Positions 10,054 through 21,985 of a stretch of 64,000 nucleotides of DNA are shown piece after piece. The stretch lies in assembly GCA_001949185.1 (NCBI GenBank), contig BDGG01000005.1:2345249-2409248 (forward strand), given 5' to 3'. The notes under the pieces were generated by a model. It saw only the letters and a list, made by a program, of their open reading frames with translations. It made no database searches and was not told the DNA's origin. This DNA is from Ramazzottius varieornatus. Lineage: Eukaryota; Tardigrada; Eutardigrada; Parachela; Ramazzottiidae. The position numbers were made by a program, and so were the translations under genes. The first letter of the stretch is position 1, and the number at the start of each line of letters is the position of its first letter.

Positions 10054-11519
10054 ATGAGGATGACGGGGCTCTGCGTTGTTTTGGGAGTGCTGCTTCTCGG
10101 CTTTGTTGCAGCTGAAGGAAATGTGACTGATGCAAGCACAACAGGTGCGACTGTTGCAAGCACAACCGGATCGCTGGATGGACCACTGAAATGGGGAATC
10201 GTAGCTGCCGGGAAAATTAGCAATGACTGGGCGGCAGCGCTGGCAAGCCTGCCAAAGGAAGAGCATCAGGTACGAATCTCATCCGTGCGCAAGCACATTT
10301 TAGAAATCGACTTATGTTGTGATATAGAATTCTGTCATCTTAATAGATGGTAGCCATCGCTGCACGAGATGCCGGTCGTGCCGCGGACTTCGCCAAAACG
10401 TTCAACATACCGAAGTCCTACGGATCTTATGCTGAGCTCGCCAAGGACCCTAATGTCAACATTGTCTACATTGGAACCATCCATCCAACTCACTACGAGA
10501 TCGTCAAAATGATGTTGGAGAACGATAAGCATGTCCTGTGCGAGAAACCCATGACACTCTGGGTTAACCACACGGAAGAGCTTGTTCAGCTGGCCAGGGA
10601 AAAGAAGAAATTCTTACAAGAAGTATCGTCCATCTTTTTCACTAATGTCAATCCCAGAATATCTGGCTAAGATTCGAGTCGAAGAAATTCAAAGGGTCTT
10701 CTTGGATAAATTGGTCGTTTAATTGCTGTAGGCTGTATGGAGCCGTTTCTTTCCTGCCTACCGAACCCTCCGACAAGTCTTGAAGGAGGAAAAAATCGGC
10801 GAGATGAAAATGGTCTCCGCTGTTATGGGCATCGCCATGCCAAACACGCCACGACTACATCGCAAGCACTTGGGAGGAGGCGCCCTGATGGACTTGGGCA
10901 GCTACACCATCCAGCTCGCTGTTGCTGTTTTCGGAAACGAAATGCCGGAAACTATCAAGGCCGTCGCGACCCTCAACAACGAAAGTGGGTGGAAAACCTA
11001 CCGTCGCCAAACCGTCTCTGTCAGCTCGAAAGTCATCCACTTCGGGTGTCAGGTTAGTTTTGTTTTTTATCCGTAGGTGTGGACACCAACCTAGCCATGA
11101 TTTTGCAATGGAAGAGTGGCGGCATCGCCCAGCTGAGCGCATCTTCCCTCGTCCTGATGAATAACGATGCCATGATATTCGGCACCAACGGTACCATCAA
11201 GCTACCCGGTCATTTCTGGTGCCCTGATGAGATCGTCTACAAGCGCACAACCGAAGGACTGCAAACTCTCAAGCACGAGAAACGAGAGTTCCCAAAGATT
11301 GACCACAAGACCAACTTCAAGCACGGAGCCGGTATGGTCTATCAAGCTCAGGAAGTTCATCGCAGCATCAGCAACGGGTTCCTGGAAAGTCCCCTCATGA
11401 CCCATGACGAGTCCATCTTGTTTGCCAAGATCGAGCAGGAAGTCAAGAAGCAAATTGGCGTAACTTATCAAGACTTGTACAAAGATCAAAAATACTGCGG
11501 GGAAAACTGTAATGTGTAA
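10054..11519 (+). CDS. Dihydrodiol dehydrogenase-like Gfo/Idh/MocA oxidoreductase with signal peptide
   Basis: NAD(P)-dependent oxidoreductase closest to trans-1,2-dihydrobenzene-1,2-diol dehydrogenase (DHDH). Exons are 10054-10269, 10347-10622, 10732-10984 and 11077-11519, giving 395 residues (DHDH about 334). The Rossmann part has KWGIVAAGKIS, VVAIAARDAGRAADF-like strands, YGSYAELAKDPNVNIVYIG and the catalytic-lysine motif CEKP. The C-terminal domain has AVWSRFFPAYRTL and GGALMDLGSY. Unusually for this cytosolic family, the N-terminus is a clear signal peptide (MRMTGLCVVLGVLLLGFVAA) followed by a Thr/Ser-rich linker. ATGs at 10054 and 10060 are equally possible. The last residues carry two extra cysteines (YCGENCNV). 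The true substrate is unknown. Confidence 0.88.
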
Positions 11520-13091
11520 TCGATTTTGTTAAAGTTAGTTGGTTTGATGGTAAGACGGAACTAGCGTCTAATTCAGGCTACGTACAGTTTTGCGAACGAC
11601 GTCGTGACGCCAGTAAATAACACCTGCACTGATACCAGTGATTGTTTGATTGTCGCCTATTAATGACGGGTAATCTTTGATCGAGGTTATAAATGTTTTC
11701 TTTGGCCTGCCGGGTGATATTCACCACGATAGTCACGTGATTCGCAGAACTGTTTCGAATTGGTTTACTGTGCACGAACGGCGGGTAATTATGGGACACT
11801 AAAAATTGTGGGACAGGCCTTTTCGCTACGCCGGCACGGTCAGGTGATTCTTACTACAAGTAATAACCAGCACTGAAGGCTGCTTTGCTGTACGTACGTG
11901 CTGAATATTGAGCCAAGGAGCTGAAGATGTCAGATTATTACAGTAGATAGATCTCTGTTTTGCAGAAACATCTTTTCTTTTCGAGGAGCTTCGCTGGAAG
12001 AAAGTAAATTAACAAACCACAGTCTCGAAGCGTAAAAGTCAAACAGCTGATCGGCTGATGAGCACTGTCCCCGATAATTTTCTACGGTTAAATTTCACTA
12101 CGTTACGTCATATGCTCGATTTTCATTTCTGGCTCGCATTCCGGATGTAAATTTGCCGTCCTTTCCGCCTGTCCCATAATTTTTAGTTTCCCCTAATTAC
12201 CCGCCGTGCGTGTACGTGTATATACTGATGTTGATGTATACGTAAGGTACTATACTTCCGCCATTAGTGGCACTAACACATATCCGTATTCGCGCACATG
12301 ACGGTGGAAACCGGATTAATGTATCACTTTGTTTTCCGGTGACCGTACCTCCGAGTCCAAGTTACTGTACTATATAATGATACTGTCGTCATTAGTATCG
12401 CTTCAAAGCAAAGGAGAAGTATAACCTACGCGCACCTGAAAACATGAGCCACTTGAACAGGATGCGCACGGGCTTCGTTCTTACACTTTCTCACCCATTG
12501 ACGATAAAAAATGAACAGCTGCTCAGTACAAATTTAAAAAAAACAAACAAAAACACTTTGGTTTAGCACCACAAACACGAGAACGCCGGTGCGCCATTTC
12601 GTCTCAGTATAACAGAGCACTTGTCGGTGCACACCCACAGTACAAGAGTCAAGACAGCAAAAAACCGACGAATCGACGGAGCGATTCTCTGGAATGCTTA
12701 AACCACATCGCAAAAATGAACCCAGCTTGAAACAAGAAACCATCACGGAAATGAGCTTCACACTGTCACTTCACGACCAAAACCAGCTACGAGCTCCCCA
12801 CTGTGGGTCAGTACTGGGAGAAAAAGGAAAGACCGTCTTTTGTGGTCCAAGAAGGCCGAAATGTTCCATCGTGAATCGCAGGAGCGGGAAAAGGGACAAC
12901 ACTCCAGGCTGGGGTTAGCTTGGGGTTAGAAGAGAATCCGACTTGAGATAGAGGATGTTTCAGGTATCATCCATTGTCTTCGCTCGAAGAAACCCGGTGG
13001 AGCAACGGAGTACCGGATCGTGACGTTGTACCTACGAGAAATCCCACGTCAAAACCATGAATAAAAAAAAGTGACAGAAACAATGAAAAGA
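11520..13091. other. Intergenic region between convergent genes
   Basis: 1.57 kb between the oxidoreductase and PDE7 3' ends. I find no gene. It holds one inverted-repeat element at 11772-12210. Confidence 0.6.
11772..12210. mobile_element. MITE-like element, about 440 bp with 45-bp terminal inverted repeats
   Basis: The left end (gcacgaacggcgggtaatta onward, 11772-11819) is matched by the reverse complement of the right end (12167-12210), with a few mismatches. Both arms share the blocks cggcgggtaatta, actaaaaatt and gggacaggc. The interior is non-coding. Confidence 0.65.
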
Positions 13092-16000
13092 TTAACTACC
13101 TGGAGAAGCGTGATGATTTGGTTGTCGGCGTTCCAGATGTTCTTCCAGAAGACTAGCTGAACGCCGCAACTCTTCGATCATAGACGAGGCCGAGGAAGAA
13201 TGATGTAATCTGTAAAGAGGTAAAGACACTATCAGCAACGTCCGTCATTGGCTGCTTCACCCACTGGACTGCTCCTCTTACCCTTGAAAGAGGATACGTT
13301 GAGTGGCGCTCAAGACCGCTACTGGTTCCGAGCCACGCCGCCTTTGGAAGAGCCGAGAGGGCGGAGGTTCCGCTTCTTCTTCGTCGTCCTGCGACGAAGC
13401 CGCGGCCAGGTTGGCTAGTCCGAAGGGCGGAGTCACCGGGTCCGATCTCCGTCGCATAACCAGTCGCTCGCCAGTCATGCCTCCTCCCGGATCACACAAA
13501 CTCAGGAACGGAGGAATGGACCGACGTTTCAGCAGAGGATCGCTGCTGGGGTGTGGTAATCGACTGTGCCTCCTGTCGGGCAACGGCGACTTCATCTCAG
13601 TCTCCTCTTCCTCCTTGATGTTTTTTTCGAAATACCTTGGTCCTGGAAAAAAACCCCTTCGTTATTTTTTGCAGTCAAGAAACGTCGTCCAAAAATTCTG
13701 TTAAATGATGTTCTTACTTAGGAGACCGGCAAACCTTCTCGACATGATCGTTATCTGGAGTGGCGCACGCTCCCAGCCAATACAGAAAACTGCGCCACCT
13801 GAGACATCGAGCATCCCGCGGGTTGTGTGCCGGCCTCCTCTTTCGAGCTTCAATTTCCCAAGCATTTTCAAAGTGAAGTTTATCATTTTGTTCTTGTCAA
13901 GTCGACCCTGCTTTTCGCGCGGTTCCAACCCCTTTCAACGATAACTGATGTTTGCCTTGTCAGCAGTAATCCGTACGAGGGAAAGGTTGTAAAGATAGCC
14001 GCCCCATACCGGGTTTGTAAAGTTAGCCGTCTAAGTTCGCCTGTTCTCTACTACTCAATCCCAAACTTTTAAGGATCGATCGACAGATAAAATAATGAGC
14101 TGTCCAATGGTATTAGGCACAGTCAACACGAGGAGTCAGAGAGGCCAAGAGATCCGCAATTAAAAGAACGTTGAAATCTCATGTTAAAAAGCTCATGTTA
14201 AAAAGCCAATAGTCAATCAAGCGATAGACGCTACAGCCGTGGCTAACTTTACAAACCCGATATGGGGTGGGTAAGTTTACAACCTTTACCTCGTACCTCT
14301 TGCATTGTAATCGTAATATAGTAACGATTCCCTCGTTTCACCCAATACATCCTCTTCCCCATTCTCCTTATCCTCCTCCTCGACCTCCGGGTCTTCTTCG
14401 CACAGCTCGTCGCCATCTTCCGTCAGCAGATGCTCGTCGTCGTCGAAGGATGTCTTCATGATGACGGTCAATGGCTCTTCTAAATCCACGCTGTCTTCTC
14501 TAGCGAATACCGGTCCGATCTCATCAACTTCCGAGTCGGTATCCGCCGTTACCGCCGTGGATATCCGGCTGACTTCGGTATCACAGGTCAGAGATGTGAT
14601 GCGCGACATACGTGGGGCAATGTCTTCGGTACTCCACGAGGGGGCAGGGTAGAGGACTTGCTGGAAGTGAGGTTCTTCCGCGAAGCTCACCTTATCCACG
14701 AAGGGATCACCCGACGTCGAGAAACGAACCAGCGTTTCGGAGAATACTGAGTGTCGCCTGCTGCGCGGATCTGACATTTGCTCCCGATGGAACGAAGTCC
14801 TAAAAAACCCACCGAAACCGAGACGCTGTAAACCAGTGTTCAGCTTGAAATCGAAATCTAAAGTGGCGCACGTTCACGTGGCTGTCAGCTGAGAGTTTGC
14901 GCCACTTGGGTAGGCGATCTCTTGTATTTACCTTGGTCGTTTATCACTGGATAATACTGGCGGTAGACTGTGTCTCCTCTTGGTTCCCGCAATGATGGAC
15001 CTTCTGTGTGAGTGGTAGAGCGGAAGTGTGACGGCAGGTAGTTCTGACGTCCAGGCTTTGATGTCTTCCAGCACCCTCCGCCCGATCACCTTCGCCGGTG
15101 GCTCCGGCTTAGCGCTGGTCAATTGGGCAAACTCGGCGTGTTTGGCCGCGTACTCTTCGGCCAAGTTTTCCCATTTGGCCAAATTGAGCTTGAGGTTCTT
15201 GAGCATGTTTGTGGTGAGTGCGTTGGCTACGAAGCGTTCCCACTCGGTAAAGAGTGGTCGGACGACGTACTCGATGAAGCCCACTTGAATACGTGGCAGG
15301 TTATTGGTCTTGCGATCACAGATGGCTGTTACCGGGAGGTTCAGGCGTCGCTCGCGATCACCTTGCTTGAAAAACTCGTGAACACACCTGCGATAAACAA
15401 AAAAACGAATGGGTAAACTTCAGTTTACTCGTCTATTGTGTTCAAGTTGTCCCAGTCAGGAAACCGTAGTCGAATGTCCGATCTTGTGACAATTTTCTAC
15501 GATATGCTAATCCTGGACAACATTAGTATTTTTATATCATTACAGACGTGAGACCACTGTTGGATATCGTGAACGCGCGTTTGCTTTATATCAATATTGT
15601 CATGAGCTTAGAAAATTTCCACGAACTCTTTTTCAGAATCTTTTTGACCTTGCCTAAAGTCTAGACTCTAGACTGGGTATCCTTTTTTCGTGTCAAACTG
15701 GTTATTTACCTTTGTGACCAGACGCGACTGATGGCCCACGGTCGACAGGGATTATTGATATCCGCGCATTTGAGGATAATCTGCAGAACGAACTGCCTAT
15801 CCTCCGCATCCACCATTATCTCCTCCAGTGTCTTCTTGTCGTTCAAGGTCTTGAACGAAGCGATGAGCTCCGGTTGTCTTGTGATGTCGGTGGCCAGGAT
15901 CATGGTCTTCATGGTCCCTTCAAACTGCACCAGCTCTTGCGGTGTCAGGCTGTCGAGAACGCCGGACTGTCTGATCAGACAGATGGAGGTTCGCCAGTGG

Positions 16001-19000
16001 TGGTTCTCTAATACTGACTTGTTGTGGTACAGGGCGGCCAGGTAGTTCCGTGTGCTGACCAGGAAAGGCTGGTTGACACCGGGGTGGTCCACGTCGTGGC
16101 CGGCTGCGGCGAACAAGGCACTCATAATCTCCAACTTGGACAGGTGTCGTTGGATCTGCTGCTGCTGCATGACACAGTGAAGAGCTTGTGTAACGTCAGC
16201 GGCATGGATGGAGTTATGGAAGGGATTGGTGCCGTGATAACTGGCTTCAATCATACCTACAAAGCAGAACAATCAGTCCCATGCCGTAACCCAGTCACTC
16301 GTGTGTTGCTTTTCCCTAAATAGTATAGCGTACGCCAGAAAAAATTTGATTCTTATGAATGAAAGCCAGCTACTGTAGAACAGAGGCGTATAGGAAGGGA
16401 AGTTCACCTCGCGCCGCACAATGCAATTAATCATTCGGCAGAGTTAGTCGGGGTGCTATATTATCATTGAGAGCCCGACAAACGAGCTCAACTAGATCGA
16501 TATTTCAAGTGGCGCACATTCTCGGTAACAGTGGCTAGGCGCATGCGCCACTTGGAAAACTGATCCGGTCGAGTCTGCTTACCGAGCTGTCCATTATGTC
16601 ATAATTATGGTGTCGTGTTATTATGTCATAATCATCGCTTGTCTTCCACGTTTCGACGGTTTTCACGTGTTTCTTTCAGTATCTGGTTGAGGTATCGATC
16701 GAGAAAACAAGCAAGGAAAGGTACCAGCAAGAGAAAGTGCTGTGAGCTCGAACGCCGAACGAGCATATGCAGAAATAACAGAGCTAATAACGGGACAAAA
16801 CTTTGGTTATATATTAACCGGCAATCTGCATACTGCAAAAAAGATCGATTACCACAAGCAACTAGATGAGAAAATACTAGAGCGGCGCATTCACTGAACA
16901 GAAAGGCAACAGACAGGCAAGCGAAAACAGATCGAAGCATGCGGAAAGTCTGTGGAAACGGGAGCAATTCCCCATAAGACGTCTATTTTGCATTTCAAAT
17001 AGACAAAAGCAGGCGGGTATCGATTCTGCAAGCACAAAACGAAAGGCGACAAACACATCTTATCAGGGCGGTGAAAGGCAAAAAACTGGTCAGAAAAGGG
17101 CTGTCAAGTGGCTGGAGCGGAAGGGGAAATCAATGTTCTGCTTGAATGCATGATCATGTCGATCATTGAAAGTCTATTATTATTCTCCTCATTCTCTTCG
17201 GCACGTACCAAAGCACTTCATGAGCTTGAGATGGTCCAGACGGAAATGCTGGATGAGACCGTACTCTTCGAAGAGGTGGACACCCAGGTGGAAGAGCGCG
17301 CGACCGTTGGTCAGATGGTCCAGCGTGAAGGTGTTGAAATTCCAGCTGGCCACATGCTGTAGCAAGCACGTGGCAGGACCTTGGTAGGTCTCATCGACCA
17401 GCACTCCGTTCTCCGGCTTCATGAACTTGAAACGGGAACGACGACGCTGGTAATTTTTGTGCAAACTGAAAAAGCGTCCTGAGATCACAGCGCGGCCTGT
17501 AACCAAGAAAAAAACAGCATTTTGATTAATTGTACAATACCAAACACAGCCGCTCGAAAAAGCTATCCATTACGTCACTGCTGTAATGCGAAGAGCGCAC
17601 CGCAGTGACATAATACCGGTCGGTTTTCACAGTTTTCAATGTCCATTGCCGCTAATGGCCGCTGTCCAGCCGCTAAACTAAATTTCAGAACCGGGTTAAA
17701 CTATTTCTCTAAAATTTCCCCACTTTGTTTGCTGGTTTCTTGTGATCGAGTTTTTGTCTTCGTGGGCGGTGCGATAAATTCCTGCCAGTTTCCATCAATG
17801 ACTAGCCGGAAGAAGAGCTATTTTGATCGCTGCTTCGCTGGAGCACAACGGAGCAAACGGCAAATTTGCTTGGCAAGCGCCAGACTTGAGCCTCAAATCT
17901 CTTGATGAGATCTGGACGAATGGCGTAATCCCTGTCAAGGCTATCAGGCTGCCTGTGGATCGTATCAAGCGGCATGGAAGTCCTTGAACCTGACATGCGA
18001 AAGCCCACGTATAAATCAACAGGAAATTGGAACGAGCGTAGGATAGAAGCTCACTTCCGCCCGAAGATCCCAAACTAGGTTGGGGCAGGCCGTGGTGGGA
18101 CAAAGGTGCAACTCTGCACTAACAACATGGCCTAAACCTGTTTGCGATGGCCCGCCATACTATCAGCACATTGGACACCGCGGTCAGTCCCAGGGGCAAC
18201 AAGACCTTGTACATCTGACGCGCAATACTGAAACTTTGACAACCGAATGGCCCACCACGACTAAGACAGTTGATTAGTGACTGGGCCCAAAAAGTGATAA
18301 AATAATTAGTTGTAATTAATTTTCAGAGTCAACAGATATCAATAACTCGTGACTACAGTTTTCTAACGTTCTACATACTTCCACTGGGATAAATTATCAG
18401 CAATCTCACACGAGGCTCAGGCATGGTGGAACGGAGGCGCCGTTTAGTGATAGCTGGGAGAGCGAGTACAGTTAATGGATGGTTGATTTCAGCGAATTAC
18501 AGTCATCATTACAAAAGTTTGATGGCAGCTCAATCAAACGCTGGAAAAAGCATAAAACCCGTTGACTTGACGAGCAAACAGATGTAATATTCCGCTCAAC
18601 GTCTCATCAGGTCATTATACACGCTAGATTTATGATCCTGGCGTGAGCCATCATAACAATTGATGCACATTCACGCTCGTTCGACGACGTCGCACTCGAT
18701 AATAATGAAGTCGTCGCGTTGCAAACCCCGACAGGAGCCCGTCCGATAAAGGCCGTTCAAAGATTGGGCTTCACACAAGTTGTAAAGCCTCCGAAAGTCT
18801 TGCTGGGTCGGCAGCTTTTCTTTCAAGACTGGCAACAGCGCTCACTGGAGCTCGAGGACGTTACGATGGTACGGCCAAAGTCTGCCTGCTCGCTCTCGAT
18901 AGCCCACGCAAATCTCGATATGCCATTCAACTTCTACTCGGCGCTATCTATTCAAGCAGACCTTATGTAATGTTTACGCCAAGCTCCGAGCACCAACTTA

Positions 19001-21985
19001 TGCTCAAGGAGACGGCTGCGCCCCGAGAAAAACATCACATGGCGAACAAAAAGAGAATGTCAAGGCTTCAAGCAAAATTTTCCCAGCAAGAAAACTGATA
19101 CGAAATAATCGACTCAATCAAGCCCACCACTCCGAACACCTGGTGCGCTCAATCAATCATATGGCCTGCATTATAATCAAAACCACGCCCTATAACCAAT
19201 CAAGAGTTCGTTACGGAATAAATAGTGGTCAATAAGCCAATCAGCGGCATGGGTTCATTTGCCACAGAACGTTGTGGAAATTTGATTCAGAAACGATCGA
19301 ATTCGAAGCCTGGATAAAGCTGTTTAGCTGGCAACTTGTTTTTTGTTGCCATAATTTTCTTGAAGATCTTTGGAAGCGAAATAGGAAACCAACATTCCAA
19401 AGTGATGAGAACCATCAGGCATCGTCTCCTGTTGAAGATCTGTGTGGCACTCCCGTCAATCTCGCCTCGAATGCGAGACTTTCAAGGTTTCGTATTACGC
19501 TTCGCTTCATTAAGTGCCACCCAGACGAAGATGGTGTTTCTCCCGCGTCGTAACCAGAATGGACACCCGTTATCCAATAACAATGTTGATATTGATTGAA
19601 GCAGACCATCGAGCTGTTTTCCAACTGTCAAAATCGAGTTAGCCTAAAATCAGACAGCTCTTCATCCCAGAGTAAACACGTGGAGTGATCACAGGCTATT
19701 ATTTTCGGCAAAGAAATCGAGCGGTTGCTCCCAGCTCCGAACAATCGATCGACCTGGTTCGAAGGAACGAAACGTCGCCGTGACGAACTGGGTCGAAAGT
19801 GTTATGTGTTGAGCCAGGAACCTTCCCGATTATCTATCAAAGAACAGATCTGTCATCGTACCAGCGCCATCTTTGGCGCCACCTCTTGATGTGTCCACAT
19901 ATCGACCTCGAGGTCGAGGTTCAGTGAAGTTGACGGAAACCCTTCTCCCCAAGCTTTGAACGTCGCTAATTGCCCACCCATATGGCATGGTCCTTCGCCA
20001 GGAAATGCATAAGTCGTTAATCTTCGAACACGGCTTGCGAACAAGAATCTCCTTCATGGGTCGTCCTGCGTAACAGTTAAGCCATTACGGTCTGCGAACA
20101 TGCCGATGTCGCCACCAGGTCCGACCTCACTCAATTAGCGTCTTCTGCCTTGCAAACTCTGCCAAAAGAGACAGGCTTCGGTAAGACGATAAGAAATTGT
20201 AAGGCGATTAGGAAGCCATACTCGGTCCGTAGCACCAAGTCGAACCAGTTCTCCGTCAATCAAGTCTCCATATTACGTAAAATGCATCGCTGTATAATTT
20301 ACCGCACAGAAGGTAAGGTGAAGCGTGATGGGAAATTAGTCACCTCCCCGCCCCACGACAACCCGTGTGTTTAACTTTGCGAACCACGTTTCGCAAGACC
20401 TTCCTTCGCCTGGTACACGTGTATGCCTCGCAGGGCTAACGGTTCTGTTTGCGAAAGGTGCAAAGTCAGCCATAAATGGTGTACACAGCCGACCTTGGCA
20501 CGTTTTTCGGCAAACGTGAGCTTCTAACTTTCATTTGCAATAAAGGTGTGATACGACACACTTTACTGCGCGAGCTAAACTGCTATCGTGTGCAGGGCAA
20601 GGCCCCGACGATAACTCGAGCAAAACTTCCGGTTGAACTTCCCTCACGAAATGAAGGCGCGGCTGACGACATCGGTGATATCACAATCTTACTTTTATCG
20701 CTACGAGATTTCAACACTAAAAGACAACGTCAATCTTAACCGAGTAGATAACCGTCCATCTCGATAACCTTGAAACACCCCATTTCACGTTACGGTATTT
20801 CCTCAATATTATCAACTTCAGAAGTTGTTCGTTGTGATAAAACCGATACTCGAGAAAAAATTCTCACCCTCAATCGATCACCCGAAATTCTTTTTGAAAA
20901 ATGACACGTCGCCAAGTGCATTGGAAAAGATCGGTTCCGGAAGTGGCGCACGCCTTCAATGTTATCGGCTGAATACGTGTGCCACTTGGGGAAACTATCA
21001 TGTTCAAGTCCTTTGCCGACACCCCAAATATCTTTCTGAATTCGGTGCTAAACCATGGAAGGCATATTCTAGGACCTCACGTGGTTTTTTCCCTCCCGTT
21101 TTTGTCTTCAAAGGCGTCCCTAATGGCGCTCACGAGACCTTTCGCTTATTCAACCTAATTGCAGAATTACTATTGATGGTGGCACGAGGGGTACTCACAT
21201 CTAGGCTACCTGCTAATAACCTGGAAACGTACAAGCGCTTTTGTGCACGCTTATTAGGGATGGCACGATGTACTTGCGTGCTAGCGATGATGCCCCACAG
21301 GGACCTCCCTGCACCTCCTTTCGTAATGAGCGGAAGTAACGAACCCCTGGTAAACTGAGTCGGTCGCTTGTCACGTCACATCCACCTTGGTTTTGTAAGA
21401 ACCTTCTTTCTTCAGGGTTACATGGCCTTTCAAGATAAGAAATAAAAAGCCGCGTGTAGCACGTTTCTCCGCACGACAGCTACATCTACTCACGTCATAT
21501 AATTCACCCCACAGGCGTAAAACGAATCCCTGCTCGGATCACGGTAGCAATACCTGGTCAATTGACAAACCTCTAGAGATGGAAAACGAATTGCGCTTCG
21601 AAATTTCGACCGATAATGCAAACGAAACAAAGGGTGAAAATTGGATTCTAGAGTAAAGTTTCGTTCGTACGTATCTTGAAAGTCGCTTGCTAGACAATAC
21701 GAGCCGCTTTCGGAGATTTAGATTGTACTTCGGGAGACCGTTCTTCTCCTGGTATGGGAAGATGGCCATTGTTTAACGTTCTTCTACATTACATTTCTGT
21801 ATTCGCACCGGCCACCGCGCGAAACAGTCAGATTTGTTTTCCGTGAGAAGACAGTGGTCACTTACCGCAGTGTCGGAGCTCCTCGGAGACACTGGACTGC
21901 TGAATGAGCGATTTCTCTTCCGCCAGGGAAGCCAAAGCCAGAGGACTGTCTTCGTGGTCCAGAGGTGATTCCGCTGGAAGATCCC
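13092..21985 (-). CDS. PDE7-type cyclic nucleotide phosphodiesterase (5' end not found)
   Basis: Hydrolyses cyclic nucleotides; PDE7 enzymes prefer cAMP. Exons are 21866-21985, 17209-17496, 15710-16256, 14932-15387, 14297-14799, 13282-13642 and 13092-13209, all in phase. The entry SWNFNTFTLDHLTNG is PDE7-like. Metal-binding motifs are intact: HNSIHAADV, HDVDHPGVNQPFL and KCADINNPCRPW. The substrate glutamine is in RIQVGFIEY, before PLFTEWERF. The exon at 21866-21985 (EEKSLIQQSSVSEELRHC) is inferred from a strong acceptor and donor and matching phase across a 4.4-kb intron; earlier exons remain unidentified. The C-terminal tail of over 300 residues (acidic, then Arg/Ser/Pro-rich, ending in a short helix EELRRSASLLEEHLERR) is far longer than in vertebrate PDE7. 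Introns carry palindromic elements and a MITE. Confidence 0.88.
13758..13803. mobile_element. Palindromic intronic element, copy 3
   Basis: Arms gagtggcgcacg and tgcgccacctg, in the PDE7 intron between the two tail exons. Confidence 0.6.
13973..14296. mobile_element. MITE with 56-bp TIRs abutting a PDE7 5' splice site
   Basis: The left arm 13973-14028 and right arm 14241-14296 are reverse complements with about six mismatches over 56 bp. Both begin with gtacgagg read inward and share aaaggttgtaaa and cgggtttgtaaagttagcc. On the minus strand the element's first base is the G of the GT donor after the PDE7 exon ending at 14297, so the TIR supplies the splice donor. Confidence 0.75.
14861..14908. 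mobile_element. Palindromic intronic element, copy 4
   Basis: Arms aagtggcgcac and tgcgccacttg, within the 132-nt PDE7 intron 14800-14931, of which the core is over a third. Confidence 0.7.
16471..16588. mobile_element. Palindromic intronic element, copy 5 (long arms visible)
   Basis: Best view of the full family structure. The core 16506-16554 has caagtggcgcac and gcgccacttg. It is nested in outer arms: gagcccgacaaacgagctc plus agatcg on the left, and cggtcgag plus gcttaccgagct on the right, which are approximate reverse complements. The whole unit is about 118 bp. It lies in the PDE7 intron 16257-17208. Nothing in it codes. Confidence 0.7.
17497..21865 (-). other. Large PDE7 intron
   Basis: 4.4 kb between PDE7 exons. 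I see no nested gene. A 177-codon ORF at 20825-21358 runs straight through a palindromic element and is taken as chance. Confidence 0.5.
20940..20988. mobile_element. Palindromic intronic element, copy 6
   Basis: Arms aagtggcgcacg and cgtgtgccacttg. It is the only copy between 17 and 38 kb and lies in the large PDE7 intron. Confidence 0.7.

Noticed and set aside
19895-19925. Short palindrome around cgacctcgaggtcg
   Set aside because: A 14-bp palindrome is expected by chance in 64 kb and shows no repeat elsewhere.
20825-21358. 177-codon ORF on the plus strand
   Set aside because: It runs straight through a palindromic element (GSGARLQCYRLNTCATWG is the element translated) and resembles no protein.
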